Positions 1-4,900 of a stretch of 6,788 nt of DNA are shown here, one piece after another; position 1 is the first letter of the stretch, and every line of letters starts with the position of its first letter. The DNA lies in NCBI GenBank assembly GCA_020057985.1, contig JAGVEU010000510.1:1-6788 (forward strand), given 5' to 3'. A model generated the notes under the pieces. It made no database searches. It saw only the letters and a program-made list of their open reading frames with translations, and was not told where the DNA came from. A program made the translations under genes and the position numbers. The DNA comes from Calditrichota bacterium (GTDB lineage Bacteria; Electryoneota; RPQS01).

Positions 1-8
1 AATTGCAC

Positions 9-38
9 GGGCGGGCTGCGGAGGACCTTAGGCCGCCC
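9..38. repeat. GC-rich palindromic intergenic repeat (hairpin)
   Basis: Arms GGGCGG (9-14) and CCGCCC (33-38) are perfect complements. After one G/G mismatch the stem continues with CT (16-17) against AG (30-31). The loop is about 12 bases. No T-run follows on either strand, so it is not a convincing intrinsic terminator. It lies downstream of the minus-strand operon and next to two other repeat types. It resembles the short GC-rich hairpins that recur between genes in many environmental genomes, which is my general impression and not a database match. Confidence 0.45.
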
Positions 39-54
39 CTACCGCTCCTCATTA

Positions 55-86
55 TTGTCATCCTGACGGTCCGCCGGAAGGATCTC
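55..86. repeat. Interrupted palindrome of the GTCATCCTGA...GAAGGATCTC type
   Basis: ATCCT (60-64) pairs with AGGAT (79-83). A GA/GA internal loop follows, then CGG (67-69) pairs with CCG (74-76) around the loop TCCG. The outer sequence GTCATCCTGA...GAAGGATCTC matches the layout of a widely scattered bacterial intergenic repeat that I recognise by eye. No open reading frame or RNA gene is evident here. Its function is unknown. Confidence 0.5.
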
Positions 87-92
87 TCTTTT

Positions 93-120
93 TTCATCCT
101 TCATCCCTCCGCCTTCATCC
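93..120. repeat. TTCATCC heptamer repeats
   Basis: TTCATCC occurs at 93-99, 100-106 and 114-120, with a degenerate unit (CTCCGCC) between the last two. The array ends five bases before the stop codon of the minus-strand beta-helix gene (TGA, complement of 125-127). A related array with TCATCGT units lies at 2594-2614. Confidence 0.55.
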
Positions 121-124
121 TTTG

Positions 125-1201
125 TCAATACCCCGGCCCAACTTGTCCGCGTGCCCAAATCCGCATCACCCCATTCTGCGGCACTGTGAATGGCGCATCG
201 AGCCGAATCATGAACGGGTAATCAGGAATCCCTCCGTCCACAAACGGATGCTGACCACCGTAAATGCCAATATCCGCCCGCGTGCTGTCCAAATCCGGCG
301 GCCCCCCCAACGAGTCAGGTCTGCCCGCATCCCGCAGATTTGACGTGGCCGAAAGATGATAGTCGGACGTGCGGGGATTGTTCCAGACAAAGTTCTGAAA
401 GGCAGCACTCGTCGTAACAAGATTTGTGGCACCGGGAGGGGCGGTAATTGCGCCTGCACAATAGGAGTAGCTGATGTTAGCAGCCCCCGTATAGCTCGGG
501 CTGCCAATGCTGGCGAGGAAGGCACAGTTCTCGGCAGTCCCGTAAGCTGTAGTGGAGAACGGACTGTAGTTGTTCGGCACGCTGAAGACGCAATGGCGAG
601 CACTGATAATTGTTCCCGACGTATTGTTCCCCTCGATTCCATAATTAATACTGGAGAATGCGCACGAAGTCAGACTTGCGAAAGAGCTACTCCTCACGCT
701 AAGGCCAAATGCGCTTCCAAGCGACGTCCAAAAAACACATTGCACCCACTGACTATTTGTACTATTGCCTGCCCAGGCACACCGCACGGCGCTACTGCCG
801 GAGTTCGCCATGAAGCACCGCCAGACCAGAATCTCCATTGCACCACTATGGATTACCAGTGCTGAACTTGTGGAGTCATAGCTGGTGTTGACAGCAGTCT
901 GTATCCACAGGCTTCGCAGTTCTGTGCTATCGGCGGCATCGTTCACTTCAACGACGCCAGTGATTCTGGTGCCTTCTCCAAGGTCACTGGTACCTGCGCC
1001 GATGATGACGAGTCGGCGATTCACGATGAAACCATTGTAAGTGCCCGGGAAAAGCAGAATGGTGTCGCCGGCACTTGCCGCACTGATTGCAGGCTGCACC
1101 TGAGAGTAAGGTTGAGTGCCTCCATTGGCCACACGAAAAATCGCCGCCTCGGAGATGCTGAAAAGAAGAATCATTAAGAGAAAAACTAATAGGGATTTCA
1201 T
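125..1201 (-). CDS. Secreted right-handed beta-helix (pectate-lyase-like fold) protein
   Basis: The predicted product is a 358-residue exported protein. Residues 1-19 form a signal peptide (Met-Lys, hydrophobic core, S-E-A before the likely cleavage site). Residues about 30-60 have the usual opening of parallel beta-helix proteins (Q-P-A-I-S-A-A-S-A-G-D-T-I-L-L-F-P-G-T-Y). Then come many short strands rich in Ser, Asn, Thr and Cys. Residues 305-316 (D-S-T-R-A-D-I-G-I-Y-G-G) match the closing motif of choice-of-anchor-Q-type beta-helix proteins. A tail of about 40 residues follows. I see no pectate lyase catalytic signature, so enzymatic activity is not claimed; carbohydrate binding or a surface structural role is possible. 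The start at 1201 is chosen because the signal peptide begins there and AGAGG (1208-1212) lies six bases upstream. The frame stays open upstream to 1720, but that stretch overlaps the preceding gene and lacks protein-like composition. The stop of the preceding gene is 10 bases away, so the two are probably translationally coupled. Confidence 0.85.
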   Translation of the reverse strand: MKSLLVFLLMILLFSISEAAIFRVANGGTQPYSQVQPAISAASAGDTILLFPGTYNGFIVNRRLVIIGAGTSDLGEGTRITGVVEVNDAADSTELRSLWIQTAVNTSYDSTSSALVIHSGAMEILVWRCFMANSGSSAVRCAWAGNSTNSQWVQCVFWTSLGSAFGLSVRSSSFASLTSCAFSSINYGIEGNNTSGTIISARHCVFSVPNNYSPFSTTAYGTAENCAFLASIGSPSYTGAANISYSYCAGAITAPPGATNLVTTSAAFQNFVWNNPRTSDYHLSATSNLRDAGRPDSLGGPPDLDSTRADIGIYGGQHPFVDGGIPDYPFMIRLDAPFTVPQNGVMRIWARGQVGPGY

Positions 1202-1207
1202 TTTGTA

Positions 1208-1212
1208 CCTCT
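1208..1212 (-). promoter_or_regulatory. Ribosome binding site AGAGG of the beta-helix gene
   Basis: AGAGG on the minus strand lies six bases before ATG at 1201 and overlaps the TAA stop (1212-1214) of the upstream gene. It supports the chosen start and coupled translation of the two genes. Confidence 0.65.
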
Positions 1213-2009
1213 TATGGTCGAGTAAATTGTGAGTTTGTTTGTTGGGAAAGAGCAGAAGCGGCGGCGGGTGGACATGGCCCATCGGCATCGGGTTGAATGG
1301 CAACCACGCGGAAAAACCTGCGCGGCGCTGTCTCCAGAAGGACACTGGTGTCGGGAGCCGTGACCGTGTAATACTGTGTGAAGGTTCCAGTGGACACGGA
1401 ATCGTAATGGAGATGGTACTCGGTGGCGGCGGGGTACTTGGACCAGAAGACCCGCACTTGAGTGCCGATGGTGTCCACTTCTGCCACCGCGAAGATGTGA
1501 GGCTCGATGACGCTGAAGGTATCCTGAGGGAGCGCCGACCATTCCCCTGATGTATCGCGCACCCGGCCATAGACAAGGTGCTGTCCGAGCGAGAAGAAGG
1601 AAGCCGAAACGAAGCGGTGCGCATCCTCCTGCCGCTGATCGAAGGCACCATCATCAGCCGCCAGTTGACATCCGTTGCCCGCTCCGGGATCAGAGCCGAA
1701 GAAGATCTCCGCTTGCGCAATCACGACGGAGTCGCCGGGGAAAGAACTTCTGACGCGTACCACTTGACTCAGTGGAGACGTCCAAACGCTGCCACTGCGG
1801 TTGCGAACATGCAAAGTGTGGATGCCGCGGTCAAGCGGAGGCAGAGTAACAGTGGTATCGTAGACTGTGCCGTTCCCGGAAATGGGCAATGCGATGCCGT
1901 TTCCTGTTCCGGGATCACCATCGAAGAAGAGTTCAGCCGCATCCACCTGACCTGTTCCTGTGCCATTGCGAAACGACTGTGACAAGGGGGTCTGTCCAGA
2001 CACCGTCAT
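1212..2009 (-). CDS. Secreted DPG-repeat/fibronectin III-like protein, C-terminal part (downstream of frameshift)
   Basis: This frame encodes the larger, C-terminal part of a protein whose N-terminus lies in another frame at 2232. Residues 24-43 and 99-117 each carry a unit of the form A-E-[LI]-F-F-x-x-D-P-G-x-G-N-G. Each unit is followed by a strand-rich segment ending in G-x-H-x-L-x-x-R-x-R and a W-[ST]-x-P/L motif (62-80 and 141-161). Residues about 170-240 look like a fibronectin type III domain (V-R-V-F-W-S ... Y-H-L-H-Y ... R-F-F-R-V-V-A). The ATG at 2009 has no signal peptide behind it, and the first eight residues have no counterpart in the other repeats. It is therefore probably not the true start. 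Joining codons for residues 1-82 of the 2232 frame to residue 9 here gives a 339-residue protein with three regular repeats. No membrane anchor or sorting domain is evident at the C-terminus. The role is unknown; surface or extracellular structure or adhesion is plausible. Confidence 0.7.
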   Translation of the reverse strand: MTVSGQTPLSQSFRNGTGTGQVDAAELFFDGDPGTGNGIALPISGNGTVYDTTVTLPPLDRGIHTLHVRNRSGSVWTSPLSQVVRVRSSFPGDSVVIAQAEIFFGSDPGAGNGCQLAADDGAFDQRQEDAHRFVSASFFSLGQHLVYGRVRDTSGEWSALPQDTFSVIEPHIFAVAEVDTIGTQVRVFWSKYPAATEYHLHYDSVSTGTFTQYYTVTAPDTSVLLETAPRRFFRVVAIQPDADGPCPPAAASALSQQTNSQFTRP

Positions 2010-2232
2010 CCCGTTTCATTCGTACGAATAGCTTGTGCAGGCCGGGGCTTAGTCCATTCACGGGGACGCTGTCAGCGAGAGTTACCGAGCTTCCTTGAGT
2101 GATGGCCAGCGGGAATCCGTTTCCGGCCCCCGGATCAGCATCAATAAAATACTCGGCCTGAGTGATCGTGTGGGCTACCGCAGTCGCAACGACCACGCAG
2201 AGCAACACGATCAACAATGACAAAAATTTCAT
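1933..2232 (-). CDS. Secreted DPG-repeat protein, N-terminal part (upstream of frameshift)
   Basis: Residues 1-20 form a clear signal peptide (M-K-F, a long Leu/Val core, A-V-A before the likely cut). Residues 23-42 are the first D-P-G-A-G-N-G unit, and residues 64-82 carry G-L-H-K-L-F-V-R and G-V-W-T-D-P, matching the later repeats. After P82 the frame reads V-T-V-V-S-Q-W... and stops at residue 99. The next frame instead continues with L-S-Q-S-F-R, in register with the corresponding point of repeat 2 (S-P-L-S-Q). The break falls in a five-C tract (complement of 1986-1990). One extra C from sequencing, a real mutation, or a +1 recoding event would each explain it. AAAGGA (2238-2243) lies five bases before ATG 2232, so the start is well supported. 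This is the first gene of the minus-strand operon. Confidence 0.7.
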   Translation of the reverse strand: MKFLSLLIVLLCVVVATAVAHTITQAEYFIDADPGAGNGFPLAITQGSSVTLADSVPVNGLSPGLHKLFVRMKRDDGVWTDPLVTVVSQWHRNRSGGCG

Positions 2233-2237
2233 AATTG

Positions 2238-2243
2238 TCCTTT
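2238..2243 (-). promoter_or_regulatory. Ribosome binding site AAAGGA of the DPG-repeat gene
   Basis: AAAGGA on the minus strand is followed by the five-base spacer CAATT and ATG at 2232. It fixes the start in front of the signal peptide. Confidence 0.6.
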
Positions 2244-2341
2244 CATGTCCTAAAGGTGTACAAGGCGATTTATGATAAAAGTAAGGAATGCGCAGAACGC
2301 GAGAAGTGAGGCATAGACTATAAAATATTCTGTAGCGTTAC

Positions 2342-2375
2342 TTCAAAGCAGGTTAGATATTTTCTTATAATATCT
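2342..2375 (+). promoter_or_regulatory. Possible sigma-70-like promoter within an AT-rich palindrome
   Basis: A perfect TATAAT (2366-2371) lies 18 bases after TTCAAA (2342-2347), a four-of-six match to TTGACA. The -10 box is inside a palindrome with arms AGATATT (2355-2361) and AATATCT (2369-2375). Such a dyad over a promoter could be an operator. It faces the sod gene but lies over 330 bases upstream, with a repeat element in between, and AT-rich DNA produces such matches by chance. The stretch 2244-2341 between this site and the minus-strand operon is AT-rich and must contain that operon's promoter, but I could not place it. Confidence 0.3.
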
Positions 2376-2442
2376 TAAAACATACTAAAAATTTCGGCGA
2401 GTAGCAAGTGACATTTCGTTGGCTCATTTTTTTCTTCGCCCC

Positions 2443-2541
2443 GTAGCCGCGCACGGCAGTGCGATCTTGAATTCATGGAAACATTTCTTCGGAAACACTC
2501 TATCGCTCATTTTGAAAAGACGCACTACCGTGCGCGGCTAC
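2443..2541. repeat. REPIN-like element: two inverted REP-type hairpins
   Basis: The left arm 2443-2463 begins with GTAG, then CCG, then a hairpin CGCAC (2450-2454), loop GGCA, GTGCG (2459-2463). The right arm 2521-2541 is its reverse complement at 20 of 21 positions. It has hairpin CGCAC (2521-2525), loop TACC, GTGCG (2530-2534), and ends in CGGCTAC, i.e. GTAG on the other strand. The 57-base spacer (2464-2520) is unrelated AT-richer DNA. GTAG or GGAG heads next to a small hairpin, paired in opposite orientation over about 100 bp, is the described architecture of REP doublets (REPINs). These are mobilised in trans by RAYT (HUH, Y1) transposases. No transposase is encoded in this window. The same structure could act as a transcript stabiliser or attenuator ahead of sod. 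Confidence 0.65.
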
Positions 2542-2593
2542 AAATCGCGGCTGAAGGAATCAATCCTCCAATGTCAACATTTAACCTCATTGC

Positions 2594-2614
2594 TCATCGT
2601 TCATCGTTCATCCT
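2594..2614. repeat. TCATC[C/G]T heptamer tandem repeat
   Basis: Three adjacent heptamers are TCATCGT (2594-2600), TCATCGT (2601-2607) and TCATCCT (2608-2614). The unit is nearly the same as the TTCATCC units at 93-120. It lies between the REPIN-like element and the sod ribosome binding site. No function can be assigned. Confidence 0.5.
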
Positions 2615-2658
2615 TTCTTCAGGAACCCTTCCCCCAAATCCTTCGTTTAGGAGTTGTA

Positions 2659-2685
2659 ATGTTTCCAGTTTTTATCCAATTCTAA
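2659..2685 (+). CDS. Possible 8-residue leader ORF upstream of sod
   Basis: ATG at 2659 follows AGGAG (2649-2653) with a five-base spacer, the same arrangement as at the sod start (AGGAG 2694-2698, five bases, ATG 2704). It encodes M-F-P-V-F-I-Q-F and stops with TAA at 2683-2685, 18 bases before sod. The site looks able to initiate, but an ORF this short cannot be confirmed from one sequence. It could be a coupling or attenuation leader, or chance. Confidence 0.22.
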   Translation: MFPVFIQF

Positions 2686-2703
2686 ACCTACACAGGAGCA
2701 ACT

Positions 2704-3294
2704 ATGGCTTTCACTGCCAAGGACTTCGGTCCCAACATCCTCAGCCTTGACGGCATTTCCAAAAAGACCATTGAAGAACACATCAAACTCTACAACGGCT
2801 ATGTCAATAAGTCCAATGAAATCATGGAGAAGCTGCCGAAAGCGGATCTCTCCACGGCTAATCAGGTCTTCAGCGAAATTCGCGAACTGAAGGTCGAACT
2901 CAGCTTTGCCATCGGCGGAATGCAGAATCATGAAATCTACTTCTCGCATCTGAAAGCCAACGGTGGACAGCCTTCCGGCTCGCTCAAAGCTCAGCTTGAG
3001 AAGGATTTCGGCAGTTTCGACGGCTATGTCAAGGATCTGAAGGCTTCCGGCATCTCCGCTCGCGGCTGGGCTTGGACGGTCTGGTTTCCCGAAGCGGGTC
3101 GCCTGATCAACTGGCTCGGCGACAGCCAGAACACCTATCTGTCATGGAATCTGAAGCCAATTCTGGCCCTCGATGTCTATGAGCACGCTTACTTTATAGA
3201 CCAGGGTGTCAACCGCGGCGCCTACATTGATGCTTTTGCCAAGAACATTGACTGGGACAAAGTCGGTGCGAATTACGAGGCCGCGCGGAGATAA
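2704..3294 (+). CDS. sod: Superoxide dismutase, Fe/Mn family (divergent subfamily)
   Basis: This enzyme converts superoxide to oxygen and hydrogen peroxide. No signal peptide is seen, so it should be cytoplasmic. The 196-residue length is normal for the family. All four metal ligands can be placed: H26 (T-I-E-E-H), H76 (M-Q-N-H-E-I-Y-F), D157 and H161 (L-D-V-Y-E-H-A-Y-F). G-W-A-W (121-124) is the conserved core. By hand alignment the second-sphere positions are G72 and Q142, the pattern of Mn-type enzymes; Fe-type enzymes have Gln and Ala there. Two oddities stand out. The usual N-terminal L-P-x-L-P-Y segment is absent. The helix from H26 to the active-site Tyr (Y33) is one residue shorter than in E. 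coli SodB (H26 to Y34), which removes the normal H-H pair. I recall a bacterial subgroup with the similar H-x-x-L-Y-x-G-Y-V pattern. AGGAG at 2694-2698 supports the start. The gene is divergent from the secreted-protein operon and has its own terminator. Confidence 0.92.
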   Translation: MAFTAKDFGPNILSLDGISKKTIEEHIKLYNGYVNKSNEIMEKLPKADLSTANQVFSEIRELKVELSFAIGGMQNHEIYFSHLKANGGQPSGSLKAQLEKDFGSFDGYVKDLKASGISARGWAWTVWFPEAGRLINWLGDSQNTYLSWNLKPILALDVYEHAYFIDQGVNRGAYIDAFAKNIDWDKVGANYEAARR

Positions 3295-3308
3295 GACAGA
3301 TCACAAAT

Positions 3309-3374
3309 TCCGCCCCTTAACTGATGTATATGAACTGAAGGCATGGTAAAAAATGACTTGGGCTAAGGGGCGGA
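3309..3374 (+). other. Long-range inverted repeat in the sod 3' region
   Basis: TCCGCCCCTTA (3309-3319) and TAAGGGGCGGA (3364-3374) are perfect 11-base complements separated by 44 bases. The right arm also overlaps a second hairpin, GCGGATC (3370-3376), loop TTGC, GATCTGC (3381-3387), so the two folds are mutually exclusive. Both lie between the sod stop and the intrinsic terminator. They may stabilise the sod mRNA 3' end or belong to a small 3' RNA; neither is shown. Confidence 0.4.
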
Positions 3375-3391
3375 TCTTGCGATCTGCTTTT

Positions 3392-3425
3392 GCGTGGTAC
3401 CCGGCGGGGGTGCCACGCTTTTTTT
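3392..3425 (+). terminator. Intrinsic terminator of sod
   Basis: The stem GCGTGGTACCC (3392-3402) pairs with GGGTGCCACGC (3408-3418) over 11 base pairs with one T/G wobble. The loop is GGCGG, and seven Ts follow (3419-3425). This is a strong rho-independent terminator on the plus strand, about 100 bases after the sod stop. It separates sod from the Fic gene. Confidence 0.88.
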
Positions 3426-3444
3426 GTGACTTTTTCGCCAAAGG

Positions 3445-3473
3445 TTGACAATATGACTGGAAAGAGGTAATTT
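3445..3473 (+). promoter_or_regulatory. Possible promoter of the Fic gene
   Basis: A perfect TTGACA (3445-3450) is followed after 17 bases by TAATTT (3468-3473), a weak three-of-six -10 box. It lies just after the sod terminator and about 150 bases before the Fic start, the right place for an independent promoter. The -10 match is poor and other AT-rich candidates exist. Confidence 0.35.
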
Positions 3474-3536
3474 AAAGGAGTGCTTTTTAGAAAGCTAATC
3501 CGGAAGAAATCCTAACAACAGTAAAAACATGCAACA

Positions 3537-3588
3537 GAAAAAAGTGCTTGCTTTTTTCAGATTAATTTCATAAACTGAAACGAGTTTC
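3537..3588 (+). promoter_or_regulatory. AT-rich leader with two small dyads upstream of fic
   Basis: The 200-base stretch 3426-3624 is clearly more AT-rich than its surroundings and has no gene. It holds a perfect hairpin GAAAAAAG (3537-3544), loop TGCTTG, CTTTTTTC (3551-3558), and a second small dyad GAAAC (3577-3581) / GTTTC (3584-3588). Neither has a following T-run on the plus strand. They could be operator or leader structures, possibly for the winged-helix part of the Fic protein, but this is inference. Confidence 0.3.
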
Positions 3589-3624
3589 TTTTAATTGTTT
3601 TTATTGAACTAAACGTCATTAACC

Positions 3625-4788
3625 ATGCACCCATCTGCCTATTCACCTACTGTACACGGCAAGCTGATCAAAGTCCGACCGGGATCAGTTGGCGAATACT
3701 GGGCTTTTCTGCCGGCTCCGTTGCCACCATCGATTGCGCTGTCAGCATCCCTTATCAGCAAACTCGCACGCGCTCATTTTGCCCTCGGAGGATTGTCAGA
3801 ACTCGGCCGAGCGCTTCCGAACCCGGATCTCCTCATTCACCCCTACTTGTTCAAGGAAGCCGTTCTTAGTTCCAAAATCGAAGGGACACAGGCCTCGCTT
3901 TCCGACCTTTTCCTCTATGACGCTACGGGATCTTCTGAGAGCACACCGAGTGATGTTCGCGAGGTTAAAAACTATGTCGTAGCGCTTGAATACGGATTGG
4001 ATCGTCTCAAGACCCTACCGGTTTCACTTCGTCTTGTGCGTGAAATTCATGAGCGGTTAATGGAAGGTGTGCGTGGCGGCGTGTTGACGCCGGGTGAATT
4101 TCGCACAAGTCAGAACTGGATCGGGCGACCCGGCAGCAAACTCACCGATGCAACGTACGTTCCCCCTCCGCCTGAGGAACTGATTGCTGCACTTAGTGAA
4201 TGGGAGACTTTTCTCCATCGCGAGTCCGAGCTTCCAGAGTTGATTCGACTTGCGCTCGTCCACTATCAGTTCGAAGCCATTCACCCATTTCTTGACGGCA
4301 ATGGCCGTGTCGGGAGACTCTTGATGATGCTTCTGCTGGTTGAGTGGGGTCTGCTGTCCAAACCGCTTTTCTACCTGAGCGCCTTTTTTGAAAACAACCG
4401 AAGCGAGTACTACGCACGTCTGCTGAATACCAGTGAACAAGGCGCATGGAACGACTGGCTTGACTATTTCGTTGAAGCGGTGATTGTGCAAGCGGAAGAT
4501 GCAATGTCTCGCAGCCAGCGCATGCTCGCCTTGCGTAAAACGTATGAAGAAAGACTCACAACTCTCGGCGCTCGTGTATCCGCGTCTATCTTCCAGTTTA
4601 TCAATCTACTGTTTGAGTCACCGATTCTTACATCTAAGTTTGCCTCAGAGAAAACAGCCACATCGTCTCGCACCACGACCAACTATCTCAAAGTACTTAT
4701 CGAACTCGGCATCATCGAGGAAATCACCGGCAATTATCATCACCGCGTCTATCGCGCCACCGAGATTCTAAGACTGCTCGAAGAGTAA
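3625..4788 (+). CDS. Fic family protein (class II adenylyltransferase-type) with C-terminal winged helix
   Basis: Fic enzymes transfer a nucleotide moiety, usually AMP from ATP, to a hydroxyl side chain of a target protein; some also remove it. The 387-residue product is full length for the Fic_N-Fic-wHTH architecture. Residues about 25-110 form the N-terminal helical domain with the inhibitory motif S82-x-x-x-E86-G87, whose Glu blocks productive ATP binding (class II). The catalytic motif H220-P-F-L-D-G-N-G-R-V-G-R231 is intact, with H220 as catalytic base. Residues 177-186 (A-T-Y-V-P-P-P-P-E-E) form the typical target-docking flap. Residues about 318-387 resemble a winged helix-turn-helix, suggesting DNA binding or autoregulation. 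An in-frame stop at 3610 and no other Met before residue 146 leave ATG 3625 as the start, though no good ribosome binding site precedes it. There is no separate antitoxin gene next to it, as expected for a self-inhibited class II protein. Its targets are unknown. Confidence 0.92.
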   Translation: MHPSAYSPTVHGKLIKVRPGSVGEYWAFLPAPLPPSIALSASLISKLARAHFALGGLSELGRALPNPDLLIHPYLFKEAVLSSKIEGTQASLSDLFLYDATGSSESTPSDVREVKNYVVALEYGLDRLKTLPVSLRLVREIHERLMEGVRGGVLTPGEFRTSQNWIGRPGSKLTDATYVPPPPEELIAALSEWETFLHRESELPELIRLALVHYQFEAIHPFLDGNGRVGRLLMMLLLVEWGLLSKPLFYLSAFFENNRSEYYARLLNTSEQGAWNDWLDYFVEAVIVQAEDAMSRSQRMLALRKTYEERLTTLGARVSASIFQFINLLFESPILTSKFASEKTATSSRTTTNYLKVLIELGIIEEITGNYHHRVYRATEILRLLEE

Positions 4789-4810
4789 ATTCTAAAGGGA
4801 ATCACTCTTC

Positions 4811-4886
4811 TCTCCCCCTACTTCAGTAGGGGGACAAAGGGGGTTCGCACGCTCTCCCCCCTTGTAAGTGGGGACAAAAAGGGGGT
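4811..4886. repeat. Two tandem C-run/G-run hairpin repeats before sulP
   Basis: Unit 1 has the perfect hairpin TCCCCCTACT (4813-4822) / AGTAGGGGGA (4825-4834), then ACAAA-type spacer and GGGGG. Unit 2 has CCCC..CTT (from about 4857) pairing with AAG.GGGG (to 4873) with one mismatch, then ACAAAAA and GGGGG (4881-4885). Both share the plan C-run, small stem, G-run, A-rich spacer, G-run, T. A third, similar unit lies after sulP. There is no T-run, so termination of fic here is not obvious. Repeats of this plan are common between genes in environmental genomes, in my recollection. Confidence 0.6.
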
Positions 4887-4900
4887 AATAATACACCAAA

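Noticed and set aside
356..865. 169-codon plus-strand ORF antisense to the beta-helix gene
   Set aside because: Its composition is rich in Cys, Arg and Thr without domains, there is no ribosome site, and the opposite strand has a clear secreted protein.
1202..1720. N-terminal extension of the beta-helix reading frame to 1720
   Set aside because: It overlaps the DPG-repeat gene in another frame, has low-complexity Arg/Ser/Pro composition, and a signal peptide with a ribosome site begins at 1201.
1578..1982. 134-codon plus-strand ORF antisense to the DPG-repeat gene
   Set aside because: It has no recognisable motifs and lies wholly over a gene with regular repeats on the other strand.
2419..2750. 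Overlapping 88- and 91-codon ORFs before sod
   Set aside because: They run through the REPIN-like element and heptamer array, and the second overlaps the sod start. Their residues simply translate repeats.
3625..4788. Fic toxin of a toxin-antitoxin pair
   Set aside because: The inhibitory S-x-x-x-E-G motif is inside the same protein and no small antitoxin gene adjoins it, so it is a class II self-inhibited Fic protein and not a class I pair.
4811..4886. CRISPR array or G-quadruplex
   Set aside because: There are only two unequal units with no constant spacers. The central gap between G-runs (about 25 bases) is too long for a typical quadruplex.
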